DNA of 64,000 nt from Dipteris shenzhenensis (taxonomy: Eukaryota; Polypodiophyta; Polypodiopsida; Gleicheniales). Where the stretch lies: NCBI GenBank assembly GCA_047967505.1, contig CM106539.1. The stretch is one strand, 5' to 3'. A program made the position numbers and the translations under genes. Each line of letters opens with the position of its first letter. The first letter of the stretch is position 1. Shown here piece by piece: positions 11,915 through 21,213 of the stretch. Below the pieces are notes generated by a model, which had not been told where the DNA came from, ran no database searches, and worked only from the letters and a program-made list of their open reading frames with translations.

Positions 11915-12233
11915 TGTTGGGAATGGGCAAACTCATTGGTGTTTTGCCTTGTTTGGCTTGTATGATTAAATGGCTAATGGCTAAAGGGCTCCTTGTGGTA
12001 CTAGTTAACATATGGACTTGTAGCTTTACTAATCCCATAAGCGATGTGGGAACCTTTTAAGCCTTGAATACAATGGAGGTTTGAGACCCTACTCTCTTAT
12101 CCTGTTAGCTTTTTTTTTGGAGGGAGAGAGAGAGAGAGGGGGGGGGGGGTATGGCTAGGCTGCGAGGGAGCGAGACCCCTCATAATCAGGGCCCCCTTGG
12201 TGATACATATGGCATCTTCTATGAGTGCCAATA
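11915..12233 (+). repeat. right LTR of the TRIM-like element
   Basis: 319 bp. It is longer than the left copy because of a short insertion around 12045-12075 and an expanded (GA)n/poly-G tract at 12118-12150. The terminal CA has decayed to TA. Confidence 0.8.
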
Positions 12234-12238
12234 AGAAT

Positions 12239-13584
12239 CTAATAGGTTGTGACAAATGTAGAGAAGATGCCATATAAGAATTACACATCAATGCATGAAG
12301 AGAGGGACACTCAAATGGCCATCCCTTTTATGTATAAGCAAGTGTACATATTACATGAAGTAAATGCTACTTAGAAGGGCTAAAATATAAGTCTTAAATC
12401 TTGTCAAAGTCTATGTTTAGAGAGTTAAAGTTTAATATCTTCAATCAATTCAATCCCTCAAAAATCAACACTTTCTCATGTGACACATTTATTGCAATCA
12501 TTATGAAACTTGAATCTACAAAGGTATGGAGTGAGACAAGGAATCCACTTTTCAATAAAGGGCACATGGTCTACAAAATATCTTGAAGAAGCTTATCTTA
12601 TGTATGGTGCTTATCTTTGGAGCTATATCCACCAACCCCAAATTTATTATCATACATGACAAGATGGAGCAAGATAGCAATGAATTTTGAGGTTGCAACC
12701 TATACCAAAATCTTTGAATTGTATTATGCAATTTCTTATGTCATTCTCAAGGGTACCGACTCATTGGCATGGATAGTTAGTGTATGGGTGCTTTGCATGA
12801 AATTCTAAAAGAGTTATCCTAATCCTACAAAAGTTCACTTTCCTTTTGCTTCCAAATCTTGAGAGAAAAGAAAGCCACATGTACAGGGAGCAGGTACCAA
12901 ATCTCAAACAATATGTTGAATTTTGTTGAATATAGATGCAATGGAATTCCACATGCATGATGAAGGTTATAGAATGGATTACAAATAAATATGATGTTAT
13001 GTCTTCCATAATGACAAAATTAAAAGAGAGAATATTTATACAAGAACTAATTAGATGCTATAGACAACTTCCATGCATTATGATTCTCCAAATTGGCAAT
13101 TGTCAAGCATGAATAGATATTTGTTTTATGTGTGGAATTTTTCAAATGGTTCAACTAGGCTTCTTGATGGTGGGTCATACACATGAGGACATTGATGCAT
13201 TGTTTAGTCAATTTTTGTGTACTCTAGACGAATTTTATTTGTACATTTGTCTAGAATCATAGGATATAGCAAGACAATAATCCATTGGTCAAGAGTGCAA
13301 GTCTAAAAGATTAGTACAATTGCACTCAAAGGTCTAGAAAAATATTATGATCGGTTTGTGATAGCAATAGTCACCAAGATGCAAAATGCTTTCTCAAATG
13401 CAAGTAAGAAGAGGCTCTAATAGTGATACTAAAAGCCTTGATGAAGCATCCTTTTTCTCCAAGGAAAAGGTACTTTAAAGAAGAGGAAACCTTCACACAA
13501 CCTTAGCAAATATTCTCATTACTATCACTCTTACAATCTTCATCATGTTGGAGCATCTAAACAAGAGATAGGAGTGCACAAAAT
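12239..13584. other. no recognisable gene; AT-rich
   Basis: Short open stretches only, none resembling a known family. It lies between the TRIM-like element and the second copy of the dispersed repeat. Confidence 0.4.
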
Positions 13585-14040
13585 AGATATTGTACACTAT
13601 GTTGTATTGAACATAAAGATAAATACATCTAGGAACCCCTTAATCCTATGCCCTTATGATATGGTGCAATATAACCATTCTTAACACCCCCTATTAAGTT
13701 GCTTAGGATAATTAGGGTGTGCATGTACAAGGTCCTTTGGATTCCATTTGATGCATAGGATAGCAACCAAAGGAGAACCAAAGTTGAAAAAGAAATAGTA
13801 AAAAAAATAGAGTCATATCAATATTGTAGATGTGTGAGTGCAATAAATATGAAGCAAAAGTCTACACAATGAGTACAACTTAGTAGATCTTATAATAAAT
13901 CCCTTAAGTTGTAGAACATCCTTTTCCTCTGGGAACAAAACCCAAAAAATAGGTCTAAGGAAAGAGGGATGTATGCCAAACAGAGGGAAGTCCACCTAGA
14001 TCAAAGATTGGTCAATCAATCAACGAAAATGTGAATAGAT
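13585..14040. repeat. dispersed repeat, copy 2 (partner at 10.7 kb)
   Basis: Same blocks in the same order as 10690-11250; see that entry. Both copies are in the same orientation and lie about 2.9 kb apart. Confidence 0.65.
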
Positions 14041-15622
14041 ATATGCAATAGATGGCTAAGCTAATATTGAACGTGTCAAAACTAAACATGAAACTAATTT
14101 TTTGTGAAGCTGATTGATGTAATCTCGAAGGTTGTGAATAACTACAAGGGTGTCACCTACCTAAAAGAACTGGTAGCACTCCTTGACGTATATTGTAGTA
14201 GAGTTTTCTTTGTTAGATGGTGTAGGGTCATAGTTAGTGTGGGGATATATAAAAGTAGGGGCTAAAAGCGCAAGCATGGAAGACCACATAGTCAATGTGG
14301 ATACATAAAAGGAGCATAAAAGTAGGGGCTGAAAGTGCAAGTATGGTACTATGCTTTGTTGAAGAGGCCAAAAAACTAATTACAAGGCATGGCAATCTAT
14401 CTATTCCCATAAATCCTTTAATTCATGAAGATGTACAAATAGAAGAAATTCAATGAACTTTGTGGATAGTTTGATCATCATAGGATCCAATGGCATACTT
14501 AATTCAAGAGTAAAAAAGTAGCTGACATCTAAATTTGATATAAAGACAAGGGAGACCTCCATAGCTTTCTTGGCATAGAAATATGGAGTGATGCTATTAT
14601 ATTGATGCTAGGCAAGTACATTCAAACATTTCTAAAGCAATTCTGCATGGATGGTTGTAGACTAAGCATTGCTCTTCAGGGTGATTCTCTACTAGCTTTC
14701 CAATGTAGGCCTTGGGCCATATGCCCCCTTTTGTTAACCATAATTTTGTATTATCTCTTTTTTTAATAGTCAAACCACACATGGAATATATACTTACAAA
14801 GTGCTACCCCCCTCCTCCCCCCCACCCAAAAGAAAAAAGGGAGAAAAAAGAAGCTTATATACATCTGACATTTGGTTGTCTTTGACCTTGTCTTCTATAT
14901 TTGAGTAAAATGATTCATCCCTCAAACCTCATTTGTAGCCCTTAATTAATTTATTATATAAGCCTACACTTAAGAAACCCAATTTCAAGTCATAGTTACC
15001 ATTTGGGACTTGACTAAGTATGTATCTCTAATGATAGACACCTTCTTTATAGTCTTATACTTTTCTCGTTGCTTAAAACAAAGAGATCATATATTTAAAG
15101 GGTTTTGAGTTTTGGATGTATATTATATTAACTAATAATTAAAGAAATAGCATGGGATAAGCCAACTAGATTGCTTGGCCAGCTAGGCTCTTGATGAATA
15201 CTTCTCTCTTTTGCTATCTTGTTGAGGTTCACATGAGTCACGTTGTCAGAAATGATGCAAAAGATTGATGTTCAATTGCATGCAACCTTTTCTAGAGATT
15301 TCGTTATCATCCAGTCCGGCTTGCACTTGATGTTGTTCATGTCAACAGTAAAACGTAGTTTTTCTTTTTTTCGGAGGAAGACAAATTCCTATTCTTTGCA
15401 CTGTAAGCAAATCTATTGTCATTCCACTTCGAGCGAACGACGGGGAGATGTATTTCAGAAATGTATAAATAATAAATGAAAACCAAATTGAGACAGAAGC
15501 ATGCAATTGTGACAGGAATAATCCAAACCCAAAGCTGCATTGCATGTACGACAAAAGTTCCAACACCATTTGCAACTTCATTGGATCCCTTTTTTCGAAG
15601 GCACAAATGTTTATTTTTTGGG
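14041..15622. other. no recognisable gene
   Basis: AT-rich with a short poly-C tract near 14807-14824. From about 15,240 the base composition becomes more balanced. A minus-strand open stretch of about 90 codons (15606-15337) has one hydrophobic segment and a Lys/Ser-rich tail but resembles nothing I know. It could be downstream sequence of the GIY-YIG fragment. Confidence 0.35.
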
Positions 15623-15959
15623 TCAAATTAGGTTCCTACGCTTTAGAAAATAGTACTTCCGCGCTCTAGCCGGATGGCCCTCGAGCGTGTTGTAACCTAA
15701 TGGACCTACTGTGTTGTGGCTCCTTATGTAGTACTGCTCTAAAGTTCGTGCTTTGTCTACAGTGTCTGTTGTTTCCAAAACTTTGATTTCGAAATTTTCT
15801 TCGAAGGGCTTGTAACGCTGCAAGTCCTCTTTCATTTTCGCCGGTGGTTTTTTATTGTGCTGTTTGATCCTCCGCGGTAGGTCCGTCGTGCGCCCTATGT
15901 ATTTTTTGTTGTTGGGCTTGCGTACAACATCGAGAACAATCCAATATTGCTCGTGGTAA
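15623..15959 (-). CDS. GIY-YIG nuclease domain exon
   Basis: An open 111-residue segment begins after a good splice acceptor (CCATTTCAG ending at 15960) and ends at a stop at 15623. Order of motifs: YWIV at residues 5-8 stands where GIY normally lies. YIG follows at 20-22, and the Arg-containing block DLPRRIKQH at 26-34. TLEQYYI at 72-78 carries the catalytic Glu74, and GYN at 88-90 carries the conserved Asn90. The Tyr, Arg, Glu and Asn expected of the GIY-YIG fold are therefore all present. GIY-YIG domains cut DNA in homing endonucleases, repair enzymes and Penelope-like retroelements. Here no reverse transcriptase of that type is nearby. The fold assignment is firm; the host gene, biological role and expression are unknown. 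It may be the last exon of a gene whose upstream exons are at 16.0-17.1 kb, or a stray fragment. Confidence 0.75.
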
Positions 15960-16032
15960 CTGAAATGGATATATCTATGATGCTTAGCAGTTGCGTGTGG
16001 AGGTGGTTTGTTTTAAGCAACTGCCGAGAGTA

Positions 16033-16437
16033 CTATGGCATCAACCGCACAATGTATCTGCTCCGTTGGGCATCTCGTGTGCAGCTTTGGCATTTCCAGT
16101 AAGTCACTTGCATGCCCATATTCTCACAGGCATCCAAAAGTATCATGTTTCCGAGTGTGGCGCTGTGGCTCGAGATGCCTATGCCTTGCGAAGAAACGAT
16201 CCTTTGGTTTGCAGACAGTAGCGTGGTTATGCCACAGACACCGTAGATTTGAAGGCTAGAGAAAATAGCCGCGCAATTACTAACCCATTGCTTGTATCTA
16301 TCTGCGATGGTCAACCACGATGACGTAGCTGGCCTCAAGGACATCTTTCTTGATGTTATATCAAGTTGAATAGCTCGACCTCTGGCTGCTCTGAGCATTG
16401 ACGAATGGTCATGTTTGAAGGAATTTCCGGTGGTCAT
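16033..16437 (-). CDS. unknown ORF, possible exon upstream of the GIY-YIG exon
   Basis: A 134-codon open stretch with balanced composition in a region otherwise poor in long ORFs. A donor-like ATGCAA|GTGACT lies inside it near 16,110. Splicing from there to an alternative acceptor before the CAA-TAT-TGG codons at about 15,952 would join the frames; the stronger acceptor at 15,960 is out of phase with that donor. I recognise no domain. The sequence has one moderately hydrophobic stretch in the middle (WVSNCAAIFSSLQIYGVCGI). It could be a real exon, a fragment or chance. Confidence 0.3.
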   Translation of the reverse strand: MTTGNSFKHDHSSMLRAARGRAIQLDITSRKMSLRPATSSWLTIADRYKQWVSNCAAIFSSLQIYGVCGITTLLSANQRIVSSQGIGISSHSATLGNMILLDACENMGMQVTYWKCQSCTRDAQRSRYIVRLMP

Positions 16438-16897
16438 TTCTACATCGTGACATGAATCGATGTCTTATGTTCGGGTTTAAACACCTACAGGGATGAATAA
16501 TAAAAACCATGCGAAACTTTGCTACAATTTCACTCACGTGGTTTTGTCTAAACGCAATAGGAAAAACAAAATGGACTGAACCTCTATCTTAGGAGGTGAA
16601 AGAATTGATAAAATAACTTGAATCAAGCAAATACATTTTGTTATGCGTACCTTTAGGAGAAGACACTCGTTTGGAGGCTGCAAACATCTCGAAAACAGAA
16701 GTGTTTAGTATGTTGGTCGAACCAAGCAAATGTAATGTTCCCTTGCAGAAACAGAATATGCGAAGAAGTGTGCGTGCTCAAGATGAGGTGTAAAAAAAAA
16801 AAAACCATACATAATGTATGGTGGAGAGCCGGCACATGTCTCTCCAAAAATTATATATCATAGGGGAACGTGCCATCCCCCCGTTTCGAATAGTCAC

Positions 16898-17060
16898 CTC
16901 CAGTGTTGGAGGTGTAGCGCATTAATGCGGACCAGAGCAACAGACGGTGCAGAAACATTTCAGAATTGAAATGACCGTACATTCTAGTTACGTGGAGTAT
17001 CCTTTGTGACGTCAACAACTCGATGAGAAGTCGCCTATTTCTTTGTTGGAATGTTGGAAT
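16898..17060 (-). CDS. putative internal exon of unknown function
   Basis: Bounded by a strong acceptor (TTGTTTTTCAG) and a donor (CTGGAG|GTGACT), with an open phase-0 to phase-1 frame of 54 residues, Arg/Leu-rich. The acceptor phase matches a possible donor (AGCATT|GTAATA) at the end of the PP2C-type exon upstream. The peptide matches no family I know. Splice signals alone are weak evidence. Confidence 0.3.
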
Positions 17061-17382
17061 CTGAAAAACAATCATGATTAGTTAATATGCATTCCTCATG
17101 TTCTGCATGTTTGGATATGTTGGTTAGCATATGTGCAATTTCCTAAAGATGATAAATTCAAGCACAAAAGCTATACACAATCCAACGATCAAAGATGTTC
17201 AAACCATCAAGGTAATCATCTTCACACATCTTTGAGCAGTTCTAGTTACAATTTTATGGAGGATCAAGCGCTTCTATTTTGTCCCCTTCACTCGGAATCC
17301 ACCGCGATATAGGCAACTTCGGTGAGTCAACGAGCAGAACACTTAGCAAATTAAGCTCGTCTTCGAAGGTAAACGTCCGTGA

Positions 17383-18129
17383 TCATTGCTTCGAGCTGTT
17401 GTACACTATTACAATGCTGAGGAGCCGCGCGATACTGTTTTGTCTTCTCCTGCTGTAAATCGAATAAGGTCTAGCGAGAGGAGCCGAGAAGTGATTCCCA
17501 TCAGTGTTCATCTCTAAAGGAGCGGACATATAGCCCCGCTCCAATGGCCCTGACATGAAGCCTCTTTCCAAAGGTCCCGAGATGAGCCCCCATTCGATGG
17601 GTCCTGACATGAATCCCCTCTCCAAAGGTCCAGAGAATGTTCCGGAGATCGGACCCGAGAAGGTGACGCCCCTGGGAATGGGTTGCAGTGGCAACGCACT
17701 GAAGGAAGAGGTGCTCTCGAAGGCAGCCACACGATCATCCGGGACGCTGGTGAAGGAGTGGAATTGCTCATGGCAGATGGCGGTATGCGGGGTGGAAGTG
17801 TTTGCACTCACGGAAGCACCAGAGATTGATTTGAAGGTGGTTTCGGAGAGGTTTCTTGGTTTGTCAGCTGAAACAATAGCATTGTCGCTGTTGTGCAATC
17901 GGAAAGAACCGCTGTGAGCTTCGGAATCAGCCAAGGGAACAGGGACGACACTGTATCTGTCTGAGGGGGAGGGAGAGAGGTGAGGGGGGGACTCGAGGGA
18001 TGGACGAACATAGCAGAAGGAATGGCCTAAGCCTTCGTTGAGAGGCTCAAAGAAGAAAACAGCCACTCGCTCACGATCGTGAGCAACAAGCACAAAGCAC
18101 CCCACCATGCGCGACACACTGTTGCCCAT
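17383..18129 (-). pseudogene. POL/PLL-type protein phosphatase 2C, N-terminal exon only
   Basis: The 248-residue ORF starts MGNSVSRMVGCF, a typical myristoylation-type N-terminus. It continues with EPLNEGLGHSFCYVRP (28-43), TFKSISGASVSANTST (98-113), AFESTSSFSALPLQPIPRG (137-154) and a run of SGPLERGF-type repeats (about 158-206) ending FSAPLARP. These are the hallmark blocks of the plant clade-C PP2Cs POLTERGEIST and POL-LIKE, membrane-associated phosphatases in stem-cell signalling. In that family the same long exon normally runs on into the phosphatase domain. Here the reading frame instead ends at Ser-Lys-Gln after an Arg-rich stretch, and no PP2C metal-binding motif is found downstream. 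So this is a truncated copy or a fragment captured in another transcription unit. The start codon and 5' flank look intact, so expression is conceivable. Confidence 0.8.
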
Positions 18130-18799
18130 GGCACATCTCTCTCTTCTTGTGATTGCTTGGCAGCTCTGTTTGACGATCCTCTCCTATTGCGGGCTTGTCA
18201 AGGTCAGAGGGGAAGATGGGTGGTGCGGAATTCCATGGCCAAATCTGAGGGAGAAGCACAAGCTACAGAGGTAGAGGGAAGGGGGAAGCAAATAGGCTTG
18301 ATTTGTGTGTAGGGAGAGGGAGATTGCGAGGAAGCATGGCTAGGGAGGGAGGGAGGGAGGCCTTATAGGCTTCAGGAGGGCTGTTGAGCAACAAACTGCG
18401 ATTGGTTCCACAACAAACTGTGATGGCAGCAAACTGAGATGAATGCGGAAGAGGCACGAGGAGATCCATCCGTAGGCAAAATGGTTCCAAAATCCAGCAC
18501 ATAACTTTTAAGACGGCACACATAAAAGCTTTTGATGAAACATCCCGGAGCACACGGATGTAACGTGAAGAGCATAAACCCATATCCCAGAGCTTGTAGA
18601 CCTTGATGCTACCAAGTTCTAAGTCCGTTTGACTACATATAAAACCTCATAGAAGACAATTAATTATATATGCGAGTGACAACCCTTCCAAATTTTATTT
18701 AAGTGCAGTACTAATACGGCATACGCGGATCTCCGCAGGAATCACTGATTGAGTCGTAGAAGAATTAAATTTGCAATGCGAAAGGAGAAGCACACTCAC
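18130..18799. other. 5' flank of the PP2C-type exon
   Basis: A CT-rich stretch just upstream of the start (18,130-18,160) would fit a 5' UTR. A short (GGGA)n run lies near 18,340-18,360. No further coding exon is recognised between here and the TBC-like exon. Confidence 0.4.
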
Positions 18800-18926
18800 C
18801 TCGAAACGAATTTTTTTCAAAAATTTGTACTCCTCAATCAGGCAACCATTTTCGGAGTCGAAGACCTCTCGCCATTCTTTGTCCGTCAAGGGAAACTGTT
18901 TCTTCTTTCGGTGCTTGACGTGCGAT
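18800..18926 (-). pseudogene. isolated TBC (Rab-GAP) domain exon
   Basis: A 127-bp segment is bounded by a strong acceptor (TTTTTGTTGTAG) and a perfect donor (CGAG|GTGAGTG). It encodes a basic stretch HRKKKQFPLTDKEW, then REVFDSENG and EEYKFLKKIRFE. Plant TBC proteins begin their domain with a similar basic run, xLTxxQWxxLFxxEG and KFLKKVRxGG, and several have an intron at this point. TBC proteins activate GTP hydrolysis by Rab GTPases in membrane traffic. No exon with the next motifs (GGVxPSIRxxVWPxLLG, then the IxxDxxR arginine finger) is found on this strand, and the EF-hand gene occupies the opposite strand upstream. It appears to be a single orphan exon. The match is short, so the family call is moderate. 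Confidence 0.5.
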
Positions 18927-19362
18927 CTACAACAAAAAGACATCCGATGTATTGCAATTGTACCATGGATAGATGACGAGGCAAACACATGTTCCAACTC
19001 TACTACAAGAATCCAGTAGCATATTTTCCAACCCTAAGTCGTTCTCTTCATGAAACGAGACGGCTGCAGAAGTGCAAGCGGCAAACGAAGGCCATCGTGA
19101 GGTGCAGAAAAGCAATTGGAGGACATGTGGCTGTAGAGGATGGTGTCGTCCGCAACAACGATGGTAGAAAGGGAGGTGAGGGAGTTTACGCAGTTGGCTT
19201 TTTACACAGCTTTTCAAAAGCTTTCAAAGCTTTTGGGCTTTCAGAATTTAAAAAATCTAAGGGTGTATATTGTGCCATGTGGAAGCACAAGATTTCAGAA
19301 TTTGAAAAAACGTCCTAGTGCTGGCCAAGTAAAGAAATTAGTAGGCTTATAAGTTCCTAGGC

Positions 19363-19623
19363 TCATGGGTGTGAGAAGGCAACGCCCGAAGAGGCTAGGA
19401 CCTCATGGTTACAACAAGCCCTGTGTGTGAGTGAAAGTTTCAATGAGGCCATCAGGTAAATGCTGGTTTCTGCATTGTCCATGTGCAGCGGAGTTGTGGA
19501 GTTTTCGAGGGAGATTTCATAAGCGTTGGAGCTCACGTTAGCCATGAGTTCGAGCTGGTGAGAGGAATCACAAGTTGAAGAAGGGATGAAGATGAGAAGA
19601 AGATGAAAGGTGGTGGAACGCAT
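19363..19623 (-). CDS. small ORF with a possible signal peptide
   Basis: The 86-codon frame starts MRSTTFHLLLIFIPSS, which resembles a short secretory signal. It then runs Ser/Asn-rich to a stop at 19363, with no recognised domain. It is transcribed away from the EF-hand gene, with only about 150 bp between the two starts, and a (CT)n tract precedes it. It may be chance. Confidence 0.2.
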   Translation of the reverse strand: MRSTTFHLLLIFIPSSTCDSSHQLELMANVSSNAYEISLENSTTPLHMDNAETSIYLMASLKLSLTHRACCNHEVLASSGVAFSHP

Positions 19624-19668
19624 GATTCGTTGTCGTTGTTCATGTGAAACAGTCACAGGGAGGGAGGG

Positions 19669-19669
19669 G

Positions 19670-19699
<30 letters not shown>
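19669..19699. promoter_or_regulatory. (GA)n tract upstream of the EF-hand gene
   Basis: A run of about 14 GA units ends roughly 75 bp before the ATG at 19772. GA/CT tracts are common in plant core promoters and 5' UTRs and can be bound by BPC/GAGA-binding proteins. The regulatory role is inferred from position only. Confidence 0.4.
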
Positions 19700-19700
<1 letters not shown>

Positions 19701-19771
19701 CCGAGAGAAATCTGAGATAAACAAAGTGAGGGATCCCTGCTTGCTTGCAGCTTGCTCTCGCCCAGGCATTC

Positions 19772-20648
19772 ATGGAGGAATCCCGAACCCTCGCCCAGGC
19801 TTTCTTCCGTTCCCAACCTCCCTACGCCCAGCTCAAAGCCTCCGACTTCTTCCACAGCCTCGACCGCGACGGGGATGGCTTCCTCAACCAACACGATTTG
19901 CTCAACTCCCGCCTCGCACAATCACTCGGGCTCCATTCGTACTCTCGCCTGGCGGAGCTGTTCCAAATTCTCGACGTAGATCGGAATGGAGTTCTCGATT
20001 TTGAAGAATGCATGACGCTTTACTATCTGCTGACCGTCCGGACTCGTTCATGCAGCAACTGCGGTGCTTGTATTCTAAGGATGGGATACACCTGCACAGT
20101 CTGCTGGGAGCTGCGGGAGACGGTGGATGCTACGTATGATCTCTGCAGGGAATGCTTTTCTTGCAGAAGCTTCAATCATCCTCACGCAAACTTTGTGGAC
20201 GAGCATGAGATGTACAATCTGATGTTAGCTGCCACCTTCCGCACGTCCCAGCAGGTGCAGTTCTGACGATTTCAGTTAAAGATGTTTTTCTGAGTGGATA
20301 GATAATATACTAGCAACATGCCATCAATTTGTGTTTCAGGCTCAGTGTAGAATCTGTGGAGACTTCCACAACAAACACAGCCCAAGTTTCTTATTCAAAG
20401 AGGGAACCCATGTTGTTAAAGACTCGAAGAAAGCAGATTGCTTTGTCTGTGAATGGTGCCTTACCTGGCGGTGCTCAAAATGCGGGGTTTTCTTCAAAGG
20501 ACAAATCTGCAGCGCTAAACCAGGGCAATGGCTTGACAAGTCACGGTACTGCAATCGATGCGGGGGAGCCCGAAAACCAAAGAAGGACATAGAACACTTA
20601 ATAGAGGTATGTTCCCTACTCAACAAAATAAAACACAACTCGAATTAG
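19772..20648 (+). CDS. EF-hand and ZZ zinc-finger protein, at least two exons
   Basis: Exon 1 is 19772-20254 and exon 2 starts at 20340. The 85-bp intron has GT-AG ends (CAG|GTGCAG, TTTCAG|GCT) and joins in phase 0. The ATG at 19772 is the first methionine in frame. Residues 31-42 (DRDGDGFLNQHD) and 68-79 (DVDRNGVLDFEE) are two canonical EF-hand calcium loops. Cys94/97, 108/111, 125/128 with His136/138 form a ZZ-type zinc finger. Exon 2 adds a second Cys-rich module with repeated CxxC pairs (CRIC, CFVCEWC, CSKC, CNRC). After IEHLIE a perfect donor (GAG|GTATGT at 20607) suggests a further intron whose 3' exon I could not find. If it is not spliced, the frame stops at 20648. The protein is probably soluble and calcium-responsive; ZZ fingers bind peptides. 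The specific partner is unknown. Confidence 0.8.
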
Positions 20649-20689
20649 TTTGTGTGTGTCTTGTGTGTATGCACGCACATTCACATACA

Positions 20690-20714
20690 TGCATAGATAG
20701 ATACATAGATCTAG

Positions 20715-20774
<60 letters not shown>

Positions 20775-20913
20775 GGAGGGAGTCTTTTATGTGTGTGTGT
20801 GTGTGTGCGTGCGCGCATGTGCATATGTATATGCATCATAGACATATACATATATACACATTCATACACCCTTCTTTATCACATAATAATGAAGGACACA
20901 CTGTATGTGTGTG

Positions 20914-20958
<45 letters not shown>

Positions 20959-21109
20959 GTGTGTGTGTGTGTGTGTGTCCTTCATTATTATGTGATAAAG
21001 AAGGGTGTCATATACATATGCACATGCACACACACACACAATCTCTCTCTCTCTCTATGACACCCTTCTTTATCACATAATAATGAAGGACACACACACA
21101 CACACACAC

Positions 21110-21164
<55 letters not shown>

Positions 21165-21195
21165 CACACACATACACACAATCTCCGTTCTTCTT
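20690..21195. repeat. compound microsatellite with a nested palindrome
   Basis: Arrays of (CATA)n, (GA)n, (GT)n, (CA)n and (CT)n alternate with a unique block of about 30 bp that contains CTTTATCACATAATAATGAA. The block appears forward at 20866-20900, inverted at 20973-21008, forward again at 21058-21095, and once more degenerate at 21186-21213. The flanking (GT)n/(GA)n arrays are mirrored too, so the region can fold into long hairpins. It lies in the presumed second intron or 3' flank of the EF-hand gene. Confidence 0.85.
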
Positions 21196-21213
21196 TATCA
21201 TGTAATAATGAGT

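Larger units (their letters stand above)
11257..12233 (+). mobile_element. TRIM-like miniature LTR retrotransposon with target-site duplication
   Basis: A 977-bp unit made of two direct LTRs and a 378-bp non-coding interior. The left LTR begins TGTTGGGAATGGGC and ends CCCCAACA at 11536, so its ends are inverted (TGTTGGG/CCCAACA). It is followed at once by TGGTATCAAATCC, a near match to the initiator-tRNA-Met primer-binding site. The right LTR starts at 11915 with TGTTGGGAATGGGC, just after the short purine-rich run GGCATGAGGGG, and ends CCAATA at 12233. The 5 bp on each side are AGAAT (11252-11256 and 12234-12238). Size, absence of coding capacity and structure fit terminal-repeat retrotransposons in miniature (TRIM), which depend on proteins supplied by other elements. 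The LTRs have diverged, so the insertion is not recent. Confidence 0.85.

Noticed and set aside
17555-17917. Plus-strand 120-codon ORF
   Set aside because: Antisense shadow of the PP2C-type exon.
20866-21095. CRISPR-like array of repeated blocks
   Set aside because: Blocks are in mixed orientation, separated by microsatellites, in a eukaryotic genome; it is a palindromic repeat.
20558-21205. ORFs of 60-145 codons on both strands
   Set aside because: Dinucleotide-repeat translations (Arg-Glu, Ser-Leu, Thr-His); not genes.
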